Assembly (NCBI GenBank): GCA_944388165.1 | Contig: CALXHS010000009.1 | Coordinates: 1-35,553, forward strand | DNA: 35,553 nt | Origin: an uncultured Gemmiger sp. | GTDB taxonomy: Bacteria > Bacillota > Clostridia > Oscillospirales > Ruminococcaceae | Direction of reading: 5' to 3' | In this document: positions 1-8,699 of the stretch, in pieces | Numbering within the stretch: position 1 is the stretch's first letter | Layout: the number at the start of each line of letters is the position of its first letter | Notes under the pieces: model-generated | What the model was told of the DNA's origin: nothing | Database searches by the model: none | The model's input: the letters and a program-made list of their open reading frames with translations, nothing else | Position numbers and translations under genes: made by a program

Positions 1-1490
1 GCGTGACCGGGCTCAACGGTTATCCGGTCACGGTGGAGACGGATATTTCCGGCGGGCTGCCCGCCTTTGCCCTGGTGGGCCTGCCGGATTCCGCCGTGAA
101 GGAATGCAGCGAGCGGGTGCGCAGCGCGGTGAAAAACCTGCGTTATCCCTGGCCCCCCAGCCACATCACGGTGAATCTGGCCCCCGCCGACGTGCGCAAG
201 ACCGGGTCACTGTATGATCTGCCGGTGTTTCTGGGCATTCTGGCCGCCCAGGGACAGCTGAACGCCCCCGCGCCCCATCAGGCTTTTCTGGGAGAACTGG
301 GTCTGGACGGCACCCTGCGGCCCATTCCCGGCGTGCTGCCCATGTCCCTGGCGGCGCAGAAAGCCGGCGTAACCGAACTGTTCCTGCCTGCGGAAAACGC
401 TGCCGAAGCCGCCGTGGCCAAAGGGCTGACCGTCTACCCCGCCCGCACCGCCCGGGAGGTGGTGGAACACCTTTGCGGTACCGCAAAGCTCTCCCCCGCC
501 CGGCCCGACGGATACGACGCCGAGGGCGGCTGGCTGGGGCCGGATTTTGCGGATGTGCGCGGCCAGTCGGAAGCCCGCCGGGCCCTGGAAGTAGCCGCCG
601 CAGGCGGGCACAATCTTTTGATGGTGGGCCCGCCGGGCACCGGCAAAAGCATGCTGGCCAAGCGGCTGCCGGGGATCTTGCCCCCCATGAGTTACGACGA
701 AGCCCTGGAGACCACCGCCATCTACTCGGTGGCTGGGCTGGTGCGGTCCGGGCAAGGGCTTCTGAAGGCACGGCCTTTCCGCAGCCCCCACCACAGCGTC
801 AGCGCCACCGCCATCGCGGGGGGCGGCAGCAGCGCCCGCCCCGGCGAGGTGAGCCTGGCACACAATGGGGTGCTGTTTCTGGATGAACTGCCGGAGTTTT
901 CCCGGGACACGCTGGAGGTTTTGCGCCAGCCCCTGGAGGACGGGCGCATCACGGTGAGCCGGGTCCATGCCAGCGCCACCTACCCCTGCCGGTTCATGCT
1001 GGTGGCAGCCATGAACCCCTGTAAGTGCGGGTATCACGGCTGTCCCGGCCACGAGTGCACCTGTACCCCCAGCGCTATCGAACGGTACCGGCAGCGCATT
1101 TCCGGGCCGCTTCTGGACCGCATCGACCTGCATGTGGAGGTGCGGCCGGTGGAGTATGATGCCCTGGCCGCCGAAGCGGGCGGTGAACCCAGCGCCGCCA
1201 TCCTGACCCGGGTGAGCGCAGCCCGCGCCCTGCAGCAACAGCGGTATACGGGGCTGGGCTTTGCCTGCAACGCTCAGCTGCCCAGCGGCCTTTTGCGCCG
1301 GTACTGTCCCCTGGCCCCCTCCGCCCAAACTATGCTGCGCACCGCCTTTGAGCGGATGGGTTACAGCGCCCGGGCTTATGACCGCATTTTGCGGGTGGCC
1401 CGCACCGTGGCCGACCTGAACGGCAGTGAGATCATCGGCACTGCCGAACTGATGGAGGCCCTGCAATACCGCAGCATGGACCGCCGCTGA
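1..1490 (+). CDS. YifB/ComM-type Mg-chelatase-like AAA+ ATPase, 5'-truncated by window edge
   Basis: Hexameric AAA+ ATPase of the YifB/ComM family. ComM is a branch-migration helicase for natural transformation, and most other members are annotated only as Mg-chelatase-like. The visible protein runs from a ChlI-like N-terminal domain (GLPDSAVKE near residue 27) through Walker A GPPGTGKS (residues 209-216) and Walker B LFLDELPEF (291-299) to a cysteine cluster C340, C342, C347, C352, C354 typical of the Mg_chelatase C-terminal region. A GTG at position 3 could serve as a start, but family members have about 10-12 residues before the conserved GLxGYPVxVE segment, and no ribosome site is visible. 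I therefore read the gene as continuing left of the window. It ends at a TGA and is followed at once by a terminator. The family is clear; a role in DNA uptake is inference. Confidence 0.95.
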   Translation, partial: VTGLNGYPVTVETDISGGLPAFALVGLPDSAVKECSERVRSAVKNLRYPWPPSHITVNLAPADVRKTGSLYDLPVFLGILAAQGQLNAPAPHQAFLGELGLDGTLRPIPGVLPMSLAAQKAGVTELFLPAENAAEAAVAKGLTVYPARTAREVVEHLCGTAKLSPARPDGYDAEGGWLGPDFADVRGQSEARRALEVAAAGGHNLLMVGPPGTGKSMLAKRLPGILPPMSYDEALETTAIYSVAGLVRSGQGLLKARPFRSPHHSVSATAIAGGGSSARPGEVSLAHNGVLFLDELPEFSRDTLEVLRQPLEDGRITVSRVHASATYPCRFMLVAAMNPCKCGYHGCPGHECTCTPSAIERYRQRISGPLLDRIDLHVEVRPVEYDALAAEAGGEPSAAILTRVSAARALQQQRYTGLGFACNAQLPSGLLRRYCPLAPSAQTMLRTAFERMGYSARAYDRILRVARTVADLNGSEIIGTAELMEALQYRSMDRR

Positions 1491-1492
1491 AC

Positions 1493-1551
1493 AAAACAAA
1501 AGCCGCCCGGCCCCGACGTGCATCATGGCACGAACGGGGCCGGGCGGTTTG
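1493..1551. terminator. bidirectional intrinsic terminator between converging genes
   Basis: A 13-bp perfect GC-rich stem (1503-1515 with 1535-1547) is topped by a second 5-bp hairpin (1517-1521 with 1528-1532). The T-rich flank is better on the minus strand (A-rich 1493-1502), so it serves mainly the glycosyltransferase gene, with a weaker T stretch for the ATPase gene. Confidence 0.85.
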
Positions 1552-1567
1552 CTGTGTGGGATGATGT

Positions 1568-2734
1568 TCAGAACAAGAGTCCGGCTAGGCGGCGGGCGCT
1601 TTCGGCCCAGGAATACTTAGCCAGCAGTTCCGCCGGGTCGGTGGCGGGCGGGGTGACGCGGGTAACATCCCCGTGGTTGACGGCCAGATCGATGTATCCG
1701 GCACAGGGGCCATATACCTCCCGCATGCAGGGGGTGTCGCTGACCAGCACTTCGGGGGCGCCGCAGGCCACCGCCTCCAGGGGCGGGATGCCGAAGCCCT
1801 CGTACAAGGTCGGGAACAAAAAGGCCTTGCAGTGGGCCATGAGGGTCTTGGCTTCGCCGTCGGTGACATACCCCAAGTAGACCACATTGGGCAGGTCGGC
1901 CAGACCAAGTTCTTCGGCCTGGGCCTGCAAGCTGCCGCCACCCGCAATGGCAAAGACTTCTTTGGGGGCGTTTTTGGCCGCCCGCAGCACCCAGGGGAAG
2001 TTTTTGTTTTTCAGCAGATTGGCCATGGAGAAGTAATATTCTCCCTTATGCAAAGCAGGCCACTTGCCCGCCCCCTCAAACACATCCGGGTCGGCCTGGA
2101 CCCGCTGCATATGCTGCCAGGCGTTGCCGATGACGGTGATGCGCCCAGGGTCCACCTTATAATACTTGACGATCTCGTTTTTGGAAAATTCCGACACCGT
2201 GACGATGCCGCAGCACTGGCGGGCCATGGCCCGGTACTGCAGACGGTGCCATGCCGCCGAGGCTCGGCCCCGGGGATCGCGGTAAAAATCCGGCCGGGCG
2301 CGGTAGCACACATCATGCCAGACGGCAATGCCCGCATGGCTGCGGGCGGTAAGGGGGATCACGTTGCACATGCACAGCCAGCGGCGGCCCGCCTTGGCCA
2401 GGTATTGGGGGTAATCCCGCTGTTCCCACAGCGGTCCCGCCTTGCCGTACACCACCACCCGCAGGTTTTCGTAAGCGGGAAGGGCCGCACCTTCCGGCAC
2501 CACCACTTCCAGCACACCGGGGGCTGCGATTTTATCCAGTTCGGCCAGCACTTCGGTGGCATAACGCTGGATACCCGAAAGCCGCTGGGTGAAAAACCAG
2601 CCGTCCACCGCATACAGAGGTTTGGCGGCGGGTTTGCCTCCGCAGTCCCGCACCTGCCAGGAACGGGTACGCCCTCCGCAGGTGCCGGCCAGGGTATTCT
2701 GCGCCGGTTTGGCGGTCATATCTTGTTTCTTCAT
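1568..2734 (-). CDS. GT4-family glycosyltransferase (GT-B fold)
   Basis: Retaining glycosyltransferase that would move a sugar from a nucleotide-sugar donor onto a glycan or lipid acceptor; acceptor and donor cannot be read from sequence. 388 residues. The C-terminal donor-binding half holds the family E-x7-E motif EGFGIPPLE (E312, E320), preceded by AIAGGGS (263-269) and followed by CGAPEVLVSDTPCMREV. The N-terminal half contains QRLSGIQRY (50-58), which occurs in rhamnosyl/mannosyl transferases of polysaccharide clusters. The first 40 residues look like an extension. The ATG is kept because an AGGAGG lies 7 nt upstream and the start overlaps the stop of the preceding glycosidase gene by four bases (ATGA), a sign of translational coupling. 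No membrane segment is visible, so it is probably cytosolic. Confidence 0.9.
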   Translation of the reverse strand: MKKQDMTAKPAQNTLAGTCGGRTRSWQVRDCGGKPAAKPLYAVDGWFFTQRLSGIQRYATEVLAELDKIAAPGVLEVVVPEGAALPAYENLRVVVYGKAGPLWEQRDYPQYLAKAGRRWLCMCNVIPLTARSHAGIAVWHDVCYRARPDFYRDPRGRASAAWHRLQYRAMARQCCGIVTVSEFSKNEIVKYYKVDPGRITVIGNAWQHMQRVQADPDVFEGAGKWPALHKGEYYFSMANLLKNKNFPWVLRAAKNAPKEVFAIAGGGSLQAQAEELGLADLPNVVYLGYVTDGEAKTLMAHCKAFLFPTLYEGFGIPPLEAVACGAPEVLVSDTPCMREVYGPCAGYIDLAVNHGDVTRVTPPATDPAELLAKYSWAESARRLAGLLF

Positions 2735-3981
2735 CCCTCATCCTCCTGTCGGGCATCGGACACATTCAAAAGTCCCGCCTGCTGTTTCAGCGCCATAATC
2801 CGCGCCACGCTCTCATCAATGCGTTCTTCGCTCAGGCGGCCATCCTCCACAGCCGCCAGCACTTCGTCATAAGCCTGGGCCAGACCGGCGGGCATGAGCA
2901 AAAGGTCCGCCCCGGCCTGCAGGGCCAGCACGGCGGCTTCGCCGGGGGTATAGGTTTCGGTGACTGCTCCCATGGCCAGGGAGTCGGTGACCACCACCCC
3001 CGTAAAGCCCAGTTCGTCCCGCAGCACATCGGTGATGATGGTGTGGGAGAAGGTGGCGGGCAGCTGCCCGTCCTCCCCTTCCACAGCGTTGGGGGCGGCG
3101 ATATGCCCCACCATGACCAGCGGAGCCCCTGCCTGTATGCCCGCTTCAAAAGGCAGGAACTCGCAGGCGCAGAGTTCGTCCATGGTTTTTTCGGTGTACA
3201 CAGCACCGTCATGGCTGTCGCTGGCGGTATCGCCGTGGCCGGGGAAATGCTTCAGGCAGCACAGAACTCCTGCCTGGGAAAAACCGTCCACCGCAGCAGC
3301 CACACAATCGGCCGCCGTCTGCGGGTCTGTTGAAAAAGCCCGGTCCCCGATGACCGGATTGTCCGGGTTGGTGTTCACGTCCGTCACCGGGGCAAAGTCC
3401 AGGCTGATGCCGTACCCCGCCAGATAGGCACCGATCGCAGCGGACATATCATACACCGCCTGCGGCCCCTGTTCCCCCGCTGCCGCCGCACTCTCGTATC
3501 GGGGCAGATCAAACCCGGGGCTGTTGGCCAGGCGGGCAACGGTGCCGCCTTCTTCGTCCACGCCGATGAGCATGGGCACTGCCGAAGCCTGCTGCAGCTG
3601 TGCAATCAGTTCCCGCAGCTGGGCTTCATCGGTGATGTTCTTGCCGAAAAGCACCACGCCCCCCACCGGATACTGTGCCAGAAACGCCGCCATGGCATCG
3701 GACACCTCGGTCACCCCGGTGGCGTCGGCGTCATCAATGGTCTGCTGGGAGAGGGACGGGTCCAGGGCATCCGGCCGCACCAGAAAGAGTTGCCCCACCT
3801 TTTCCCGCAGGGTCATCCCCGCCAGAAGGTCCTCCGCATCAGCGGCAGGTTCCTGGGCGGGCACAGCGGACGGTGCCGGGGAAACCACAGCGGAAGAGAT
3901 ATCCCCGGCGGAAGCGCAGCCCGTCAGCAGGCAGCCGGCCAGGCCCAAAGCTGCCGCACGGCGGACAAGACTTTTCTTCAT
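2731..3981 (-). CDS. NagZ-like beta-N-acetylhexosaminidase (GH3), lipoprotein
   Basis: Glycoside hydrolase family 3 enzyme, most like NagZ-type beta-N-acetylglucosaminidases that cleave GlcNAc from peptidoglycan fragments or glycans. 416 residues. A lipoprotein signal starts at MKKSLVRR with lipobox LLTGC (Cys22), then a Ser/Pro/Ala-rich linker. The catalytic domain has KHFPGHGDTASDSH (244-257), the NagZ loop with its general-acid His/Asp pair, and nucleophile region VVTDSLAMG (Asp333). The open frame extends 55 codons further upstream, but the ATG at 3981 fits because it begins a proper signal peptide behind a purine-rich ribosome site. It is the first gene of a two-gene operon with the glycosyltransferase. 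As a lipoprotein it would act on the outer face of the membrane, unlike cytosolic E. coli NagZ. Substrate is inferred. Confidence 0.9.
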   Translation of the reverse strand: MKKSLVRRAAALGLAGCLLTGCASAGDISSAVVSPAPSAVPAQEPAADAEDLLAGMTLREKVGQLFLVRPDALDPSLSQQTIDDADATGVTEVSDAMAAFLAQYPVGGVVLFGKNITDEAQLRELIAQLQQASAVPMLIGVDEEGGTVARLANSPGFDLPRYESAAAAGEQGPQAVYDMSAAIGAYLAGYGISLDFAPVTDVNTNPDNPVIGDRAFSTDPQTAADCVAAAVDGFSQAGVLCCLKHFPGHGDTASDSHDGAVYTEKTMDELCACEFLPFEAGIQAGAPLVMVGHIAAPNAVEGEDGQLPATFSHTIITDVLRDELGFTGVVVTDSLAMGAVTETYTPGEAAVLALQAGADLLLMPAGLAQAYDEVLAAVEDGRLSEERIDESVARIMALKQQAGLLNVSDARQEDEG

Positions 3982-4027
3982 CAGCGCTTCCCTCCCCCGG
4001 GGCGGCCCGGACCGCAAGTATGCCTGT

Positions 4028-4056
4028 ATTATACCACGGCTGCCCGCAAAAGAAAA
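4028..4056 (-). promoter_or_regulatory. candidate promoter of glycosidase-glycosyltransferase operon
   Basis: A perfect -10 TATAAT (plus-strand ATTATA, 4028-4033) lies about 47 nt before the ATG. The -35 region (TTTTCT-like, 4051-4056) is poor, so the promoter may be weak or activator-dependent. Confidence 0.45.
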
Positions 4057-4062
4057 CGCCGG

Positions 4063-4098
4063 GCAAAACAAAAGAGCACGGTCCCCGCAAAGGGACCG
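4063..4098 (-). terminator. terminator of the Crp/Fnr-type gene
   Basis: A 7-bp stem CGGTCCC/GGGACCG (4079-4085 with 4092-4098) is followed in the minus direction by a T-rich run (CTTTTGTTTTG), just downstream of the regulator stop. Confidence 0.75.
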
Positions 4099-4123
4099 CG
4101 CCCAAAAACATCGTCCCCTCCTC

Positions 4124-4720
4124 TCAGGGAGTGGGCCAGTTGGCAAAGCGAGCCTTTTTCAGCGCGCTCTTCATCCGGCTGAGGGTTTCCGGCGTCATGT
4201 TCAAAAAACTGGCAATGTGCCGGTTGTTCACATCAAAAATCAGACCGGGATATTCCTCCAGAAACCATTCAAACCTCTGCCGGGCGGTCATGCTGCAGAT
4301 CACGTGCCGGGTATGGTTGTGCATACGCATGGCATCGGTGAGAAAACGGGCATACAATTCCGTCAGCTGGGGATAGGCATGCACCAGGCACACCGTTTCC
4401 TGCAAAGGCAGAACCACCATTTCGCAGTCGGTCAGTGCCGCCACATTTTCCGGAGACGGCTCATCAAAGGCACAAGGGGGCATAGCAGGTGTGCCGCAGC
4501 GGAAGCAGAAGCAGTCGGTATGTTCGACGCCGTCCACATCCACAAAATACCCCCGGGCCACACCTCTGAACAAAAGGAACACCTTTGACTGAATTTCCCC
4601 CGTGCGCAGAAACACCGTGCCCCGGGGCAGGTGCCGCACTTCCGTAATAGCGCACAGTGCCTCCACCGCCTTTTGGTCGGTCAGGCCATACTGGCGGGTA
4701 AACAATTCCATTGCATCCAT
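4124..4720 (-). CDS. Crp/Fnr-family transcriptional regulator
   Basis: Transcription factor with an N-terminal cyclic-nucleotide-binding-like beta-barrel and a C-terminal winged helix. 198 residues. The barrel starts near residue 30 (LPRGTVFLRTGE). The DNA-binding helices are in RHIASFLNMTPETLSRMKS (about 167-185), close to the short Crp-like regulators of Firmicutes and Bacteroidetes. The ATG at 4720 is preferred over upstream in-frame starts because GGAG sits 7 nt before it and the earlier residues are low-complexity. A CxCxxC...C group (C70, C72, C75, C83) lies in the barrel, not at the N-terminus as in FNR. It may bind metal or sense redox, which is inference. The gene is divergent from the hybrid kinase and could control it. 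The effector is unknown. Confidence 0.85.
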   Translation of the reverse strand: MDAMELFTRQYGLTDQKAVEALCAITEVRHLPRGTVFLRTGEIQSKVFLLFRGVARGYFVDVDGVEHTDCFCFRCGTPAMPPCAFDEPSPENVAALTDCEMVVLPLQETVCLVHAYPQLTELYARFLTDAMRMHNHTRHVICSMTARQRFEWFLEEYPGLIFDVNNRHIASFLNMTPETLSRMKSALKKARFANWPTP

Positions 4721-4932
4721 AGGATAACTCCAAACACCCTTCCCCTGCTGCAGCGCAGGCATTTCCGCACAGCCTGACGCCGCAACCGTGCACCGCAGGC
4801 ACCCGTATATCGCCGCAACGCACAAGACAATTTGTTATAATATATCATACTAGGCCGGTGCAGGCATGTCAATAATCATCACCATTTTTGACAAGATCAA
4901 AAGCAAAGTCCGCAGAAGGTATTTCTGGTGCC

Positions 4933-4961
4933 TTGCCCCGAAGCCGGTCATGCACTATAAT
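4933..4961 (+). promoter_or_regulatory. sigma-A promoter of the hybrid histidine kinase
   Basis: TTGCCC (4933-4938), 17-nt spacer, TATAAT (4956-4961). This places the transcript start near 4968, downstream of the longest possible ORF start and upstream of the ATG at 5046, supporting the shorter protein. Confidence 0.75.
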
Positions 4962-5045
4962 GTAGGAGAAAAAAGAAGCGATCACCGCCGACGACCGAGG
5001 TCTGCCGGGCGGCCGGTATGCATGCTAAGGAAAGGTATCCTCCCC

Positions 5046-7604
5046 ATGAAGAAAAACAAGGTCAAAAGACACGGCAGCCTGCGGCGGGTGCTGGGCGATA
5101 TACGGTTAAGCCTTCTGGCTTTTTTCGTACTGGTCTGTCTGGTGCTGTTCGGGGTATTGATGATCCGGCGTTCCCTGCTGAAAAACGCCCAGGAATCCGG
5201 CTCCGCTCTGGCCCGCAGCTACGCGGAGGAAGCCCGCAGCAACCTGACGGTATACGAAACGCTGCTCAGCTACGGCACCGCCTTTCTGGAGGACCGCCTC
5301 AACACCGGATACACCAAGGAAGAGCTGTTTGCCTCTGCCGAGATGTATTTTGACCGGGTGACCGGTGTTCTGGGTGATCTTGTCATCAGTCCCTTCCTGT
5401 TTTTGGACGGCGAGATGCTGACCACCACCGAACTTGCCCCCAGCGACATTGATCCCGACTATGACCCCACCCAGCGGCCGTGGTACCAGGCAGCCGTCGA
5501 AGCCGACGGCACCATCGTCTTCACCGGCCTGTACACCGACATCGTATCCGGACAGCCTGCCATCACGGTGGTACAGTCCATCAATAACGGATACGCAGTG
5601 CTGGGGTTTGACATCTTCACCGAAAACTTCCATTTTCAGGCAACCCCCTTGAGTCTGGCCCACGCGGATTCCTTCTTCCTGTGCGATGCCGCCGGTTCTG
5701 TTCTGTATGCCCGCACAGGACTGCCCCTGGGAGACGCGGAACTGCAGGACTACTGCAACTTCCTGCTGGACAAGATCTCCGCCGGGGAGCTGGGCGAATA
5801 CAACGACTATATCACCGACCTGGACGGCAACCGCCGTGGTGTCTACTATGCCCGGATGGACAACGGCTGGTACACCATCGTGACGGTCCCCTACTACACC
5901 ATCCTGGGCGACCTGAAACCTTTCGGCAGTGTGTCGGCCCTGATCCTGGCCATCTCTCTGCTGGTGCTGGCTGTGACCGTCTGGCGGGCCAAAAAATACC
6001 ACGACCGCATCGGACGCGCCAATGAAACAGTCCAGGTACTGGGCAATTCCTATTACGCTTTGTACCGCGTGGACTGTTCTGACGGAACTTATGAGATGAT
6101 CAAGAGCGCCCCGCCTGTACAGGGGCGCCTGGCGGAAAAAGGCAGCTACGCCGACCTGCTGCAGATGGTGCAGGATGTGATGGAACCGGGCACCTACACC
6201 GAATTCCGGGAGAGTTTTTCCCTGGAAAACATCCGCCGGCTGATTTGCAATCATACCCCGGATTTCGGCGGGGATTTTCAGCGGCGGTTCGGGGACGAAT
6301 ACCACTGGGTCAACGTGCGGGTGCTGTTTGACGAGACCCTGCCTCCTGAGGAAGTCGTTCTCTGTTTCCGGGAGATCGGCCAGGAACGGCAGCGCCAGAT
6401 GGAGGAACGCCGGGTGCTGGAAGACGCCCTGGAACTGGCCCGCCGCAACGAAACCGCCAAGCAGACCTTCTTCAGCAGCATGTCCCACGATATGCGCACC
6501 CCGCTGAACGCCATTGTGGGACTGAGCGAGCTGTCCGCCCAGTATGAAGATACGGACCGTCTGAAAGACTGCCTGCGCAAGATCAACAACGCCAGCCGTC
6601 AGCTGCTGAACCTGATAAACGACATTCTGGATATGTCCCGCATGGAACAGGGCAAGGTCATGCTGAACAACCGGGAGTTCGATCTGCGGGCGTGCCTGGA
6701 GGAATGCCTGGACGCCTTCCGGTTCCAGGCCCAGGCCCAGCAAAAGACCTTTGATGTAGGACTGGAACTGAACAACACCCACCTGCTGGGCGACCCTGCC
6801 CGCATCAGTCAGATTCTGAACAATCTTCTTTCCAACGCCTTCAAGTTCACCCCCGAAGGCGGCACCATCCGCTTTCATGTTTCCCAGATCGACAAGGGAG
6901 ATTTCGCCAAGTACAAGATCGTGGTGGCGGATACCGGCATCGGCATGTCGGCGGACTTCCTGCCCCACCTGTTTGAACCTTACAGCCGGGAGATGCGCTT
7001 TACCGCCAAACAGAGCGTGGGGACCGGACTGGGCATGTCCATCACCAAGAATCTTGTCAGCCAGATGAACGGCGAACTGCAGGTGGAAAGCGAACAGGGC
7101 AAGGGCACCACCTTCACCCTGGTACTGCCCTTTGCGGTGGTGGCCGATTCGGAGCCCCACGCCGAAGCCGCCCCCGCCGCCGAAAGTTACAGTCTGGAGG
7201 GGCGGCGCATCCTGCTGGCGGAGGACAACGAGGTGAACATGGAGATCGCCACCGAGCTGCTGCAGATGCACGGTGTGGAGGTCACCCAGGCATGGACCGG
7301 ACGGGAGGCCCTGGAACAGTTTGAAAAGAGCGAGCCTTTCCACTTTGATGCAGTGCTGATGGATATGCAGATGCCCGAGATGGACGGCTGCGAAGCGGCC
7401 CGGCGCATCCGGGCGCTGGACCGTCCCGACGCGGGCACGGTGCCCATCATTGCGGTGACCGCCAACGCCTTTGCGGAGGATATTGCCGCCACGGCCGCCG
7501 CCGGAATGAACGCCCATGTTTCCAAGCCCATCGACTTTGCCCACCTTTGCCGAACCCTGGCCCGGCTGACAGCGGGCACGGAACCTTCCGCCCCCCATTC
7601 CTGA
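5046..7604 (+). CDS. membrane hybrid sensor histidine kinase/response regulator
   Basis: Hybrid two-component sensor, 852 residues. Order: a basic N-terminus, a first membrane helix (about 18-40), a dCache-like extracytoplasmic sensor with the DPTQRPWYQAA motif, a second helix (about 295-315), a PAS-like segment, HisKA with SHDMRTPLNAIVG (phospho-His481), HATPase with NNLLSNAFKF, ADTGIGM and GTGLGMSI, and a C-terminal receiver with acidic pair E726/D727, phospho-Asp773 and Lys827. All catalytic residues are present. dCache domains usually bind small molecules outside the cell; the ligand here is unknown. The ATG at 5046 is chosen because the promoter ends at 4961 and the residues after it give a normal membrane-anchor start; the ribosome site (AAGGAAAGG) is rather far. 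No output domain is fused, so phosphate must pass to a separate protein. The nearest regulator is the divergent Crp-like protein. Confidence 0.93.
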   Translation: MKKNKVKRHGSLRRVLGDIRLSLLAFFVLVCLVLFGVLMIRRSLLKNAQESGSALARSYAEEARSNLTVYETLLSYGTAFLEDRLNTGYTKEELFASAEMYFDRVTGVLGDLVISPFLFLDGEMLTTTELAPSDIDPDYDPTQRPWYQAAVEADGTIVFTGLYTDIVSGQPAITVVQSINNGYAVLGFDIFTENFHFQATPLSLAHADSFFLCDAAGSVLYARTGLPLGDAELQDYCNFLLDKISAGELGEYNDYITDLDGNRRGVYYARMDNGWYTIVTVPYYTILGDLKPFGSVSALILAISLLVLAVTVWRAKKYHDRIGRANETVQVLGNSYYALYRVDCSDGTYEMIKSAPPVQGRLAEKGSYADLLQMVQDVMEPGTYTEFRESFSLENIRRLICNHTPDFGGDFQRRFGDEYHWVNVRVLFDETLPPEEVVLCFREIGQERQRQMEERRVLEDALELARRNETAKQTFFSSMSHDMRTPLNAIVGLSELSAQYEDTDRLKDCLRKINNASRQLLNLINDILDMSRMEQGKVMLNNREFDLRACLEECLDAFRFQAQAQQKTFDVGLELNNTHLLGDPARISQILNNLLSNAFKFTPEGGTIRFHVSQIDKGDFAKYKIVVADTGIGMSADFLPHLFEPYSREMRFTAKQSVGTGLGMSITKNLVSQMNGELQVESEQGKGTTFTLVLPFAVVADSEPHAEAAPAAESYSLEGRRILLAEDNEVNMEIATELLQMHGVEVTQAWTGREALEQFEKSEPFHFDAVLMDMQMPEMDGCEAARRIRALDRPDAGTVPIIAVTANAFAEDIAATAAAGMNAHVSKPIDFAHLCRTLARLTAGTEPSAPHS

Positions 7605-7609
7605 GAAAA

Positions 7610-7660
7610 AACAAAGCAGGCGCCGAAACGGAACCTTCCGATTCGGCGCCTGCTATTTAC
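7610..7660. terminator. bidirectional terminator between kinase and CDF genes
   Basis: A 13-bp perfect stem (7615-7627 with 7642-7654) has an inner CGGA/TCCG hairpin. The minus-strand exit runs into TTTGTTTTTTC, so it is strongest for the cation transporter gene. Confidence 0.85.
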
Positions 7661-7667
7661 ATTCACT

Positions 7668-8565
7668 TCATTCTGCCGGGTTGAGATGGACCATCACATG
7701 CTTGATGTCCGGGAACTGCCGTTCCAGTTCATTATGCACCCGCCCTGCCACGGCGTGGGCTTCCTGGAGCGTTTTGCTGCCGTCCACCTCGATTTCCAGG
7801 TCCACATACACCTTGCTGCCAAACATGCGGGAATGAAGGGTATCCACACACACAACGTCCTGCTGGGCACTGACAAAGCGCTGCAGTTCCGCTTCGTACT
7901 GTTCCCCGCAGGAGGTATCCAGCATCTTGACCACGGCGTCCTTCAGGATGTCGTATGCCACCTTGAGGATGAACAGACAGATGACCACACTGGCCACCGA
8001 GTCCATCACCGGGAAGCCCAGCATGGCGCCCCCGATACCAATGAGGGAACCGACGGAGGAGAATGCATCCGAACGGTGATGCCAAGCACCCGCCAGGAAC
8101 GCATCGGAACGGATGAGTTTGGCGTAATAGCGGGTGTACCAGTACATGGCCCCCTTGGAGATGATGGACAGCACTGCCGCTGCCAGGGCAATGGCACCCG
8201 GCGGGGTGATGTTGTCGTATTGGCCGGAGAGAACGGTCTCCAGCCCGGCACGGCCCACACCGATGCTTGCCCATAAGCACAATGCCCAGGATGAGGGACG
8301 CCACACATTCCAGCCGTTCGTGGCCGTAAGGGTGGGAGGCATCGGCGGCACGGCGGGACACCTTGACGCCGAACCAGGCGATGAAGGTGGTGAGCACATC
8401 CGAGAAAGAGTGGATGGCGTCGGAAATCATGGCCCCGGAACGGCCCCACACACCGGCCAGCCGTTTGAAGGCCGAAAGCAGGGCGTTGCCGATCAGGCTG
8501 ACCAGGGAAAGGCGGCGGATGACGGCGTTTTCATCCAGGGAACGAGGGGCTGCGCGGTTTGACAT
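7668..8565 (-). pseudogene. cation diffusion facilitator (CzcD-like) gene, split by a +1 frameshift
   Basis: Divalent-metal efflux transporter of the CDF family in two frames. Frame 1 from ATG 8565 (AGGAGG 8 nt upstream) encodes residues 1-98, with the first transport metal site H52-x3-D56 (IHSFSD) and HPYGHERLE. The rest, in another frame ending at 7668, has the second site HHRSD, the last membrane helices and the cytosolic C-terminal dimerisation domain. The join is at the plus-strand CCC run 8270-8272. Removing one C gives ...GIVLMASIGVG... and a single 298-residue protein, the normal CDF length, with no other lesion. It is therefore a very recent mutation, a phase-variable run or a sequencing error. 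The leader has a NiCo riboswitch, which points to Ni/Co or Fe(II) export. Without a frame correction only a truncated, inactive protein would be made. Confidence 0.88.
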
Positions 8566-8583
8566 AAAAGAAACCTCCTGTGG

Positions 8584-8601
8584 GGGCCGACTGTACGGCC
8601 C
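8584..8601 (-). promoter_or_regulatory. hairpin next to the CDF ribosome-binding site
   Basis: A 6-bp perfect stem GGGCCG/CGGCCC (8584-8589 with 8596-8601) ends 5 nt upstream of the AGGAGG at 8574-8579. It may affect translation initiation or just insulate the site. Confidence 0.4.
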
Positions 8602-8658
8602 TGTTGTATTCTCTTATGCGCACTCCCTTTTTTGAGATACGGTTCCGCCGGGAAATAG

Positions 8659-8699
8659 AAAAAGGCACCCGTGGAACATACAACTGTCCCACAGATGCC
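8659..8699 (-). terminator. riboswitch expression platform: intrinsic terminator
   Basis: On the minus strand, arm GGCATCTGTGGGA (8699-8687) pairs over all 13 positions, counting G-U pairs, with TTCCACGGGTGCC (8676-8664), followed by TTTTT (8663-8659). Its 5' arm reuses the 3' strand of aptamer helix P4 and abuts the 3' strand of P1. Aptamer and terminator are therefore mutually exclusive, which predicts an ON switch when metal is bound. Confidence 0.88.

Noticed and set aside
3982-4146. Longer N-terminus for the NagZ-like protein
   Set aside because: It would run through the promoter -10 and bury a perfect lipoprotein signal peptide inside the protein.
4866-5045. Longer N-terminus for the hybrid kinase
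   Set aside because: A consensus promoter lies inside this stretch at 4933-4961, so it is not part of the transcript.
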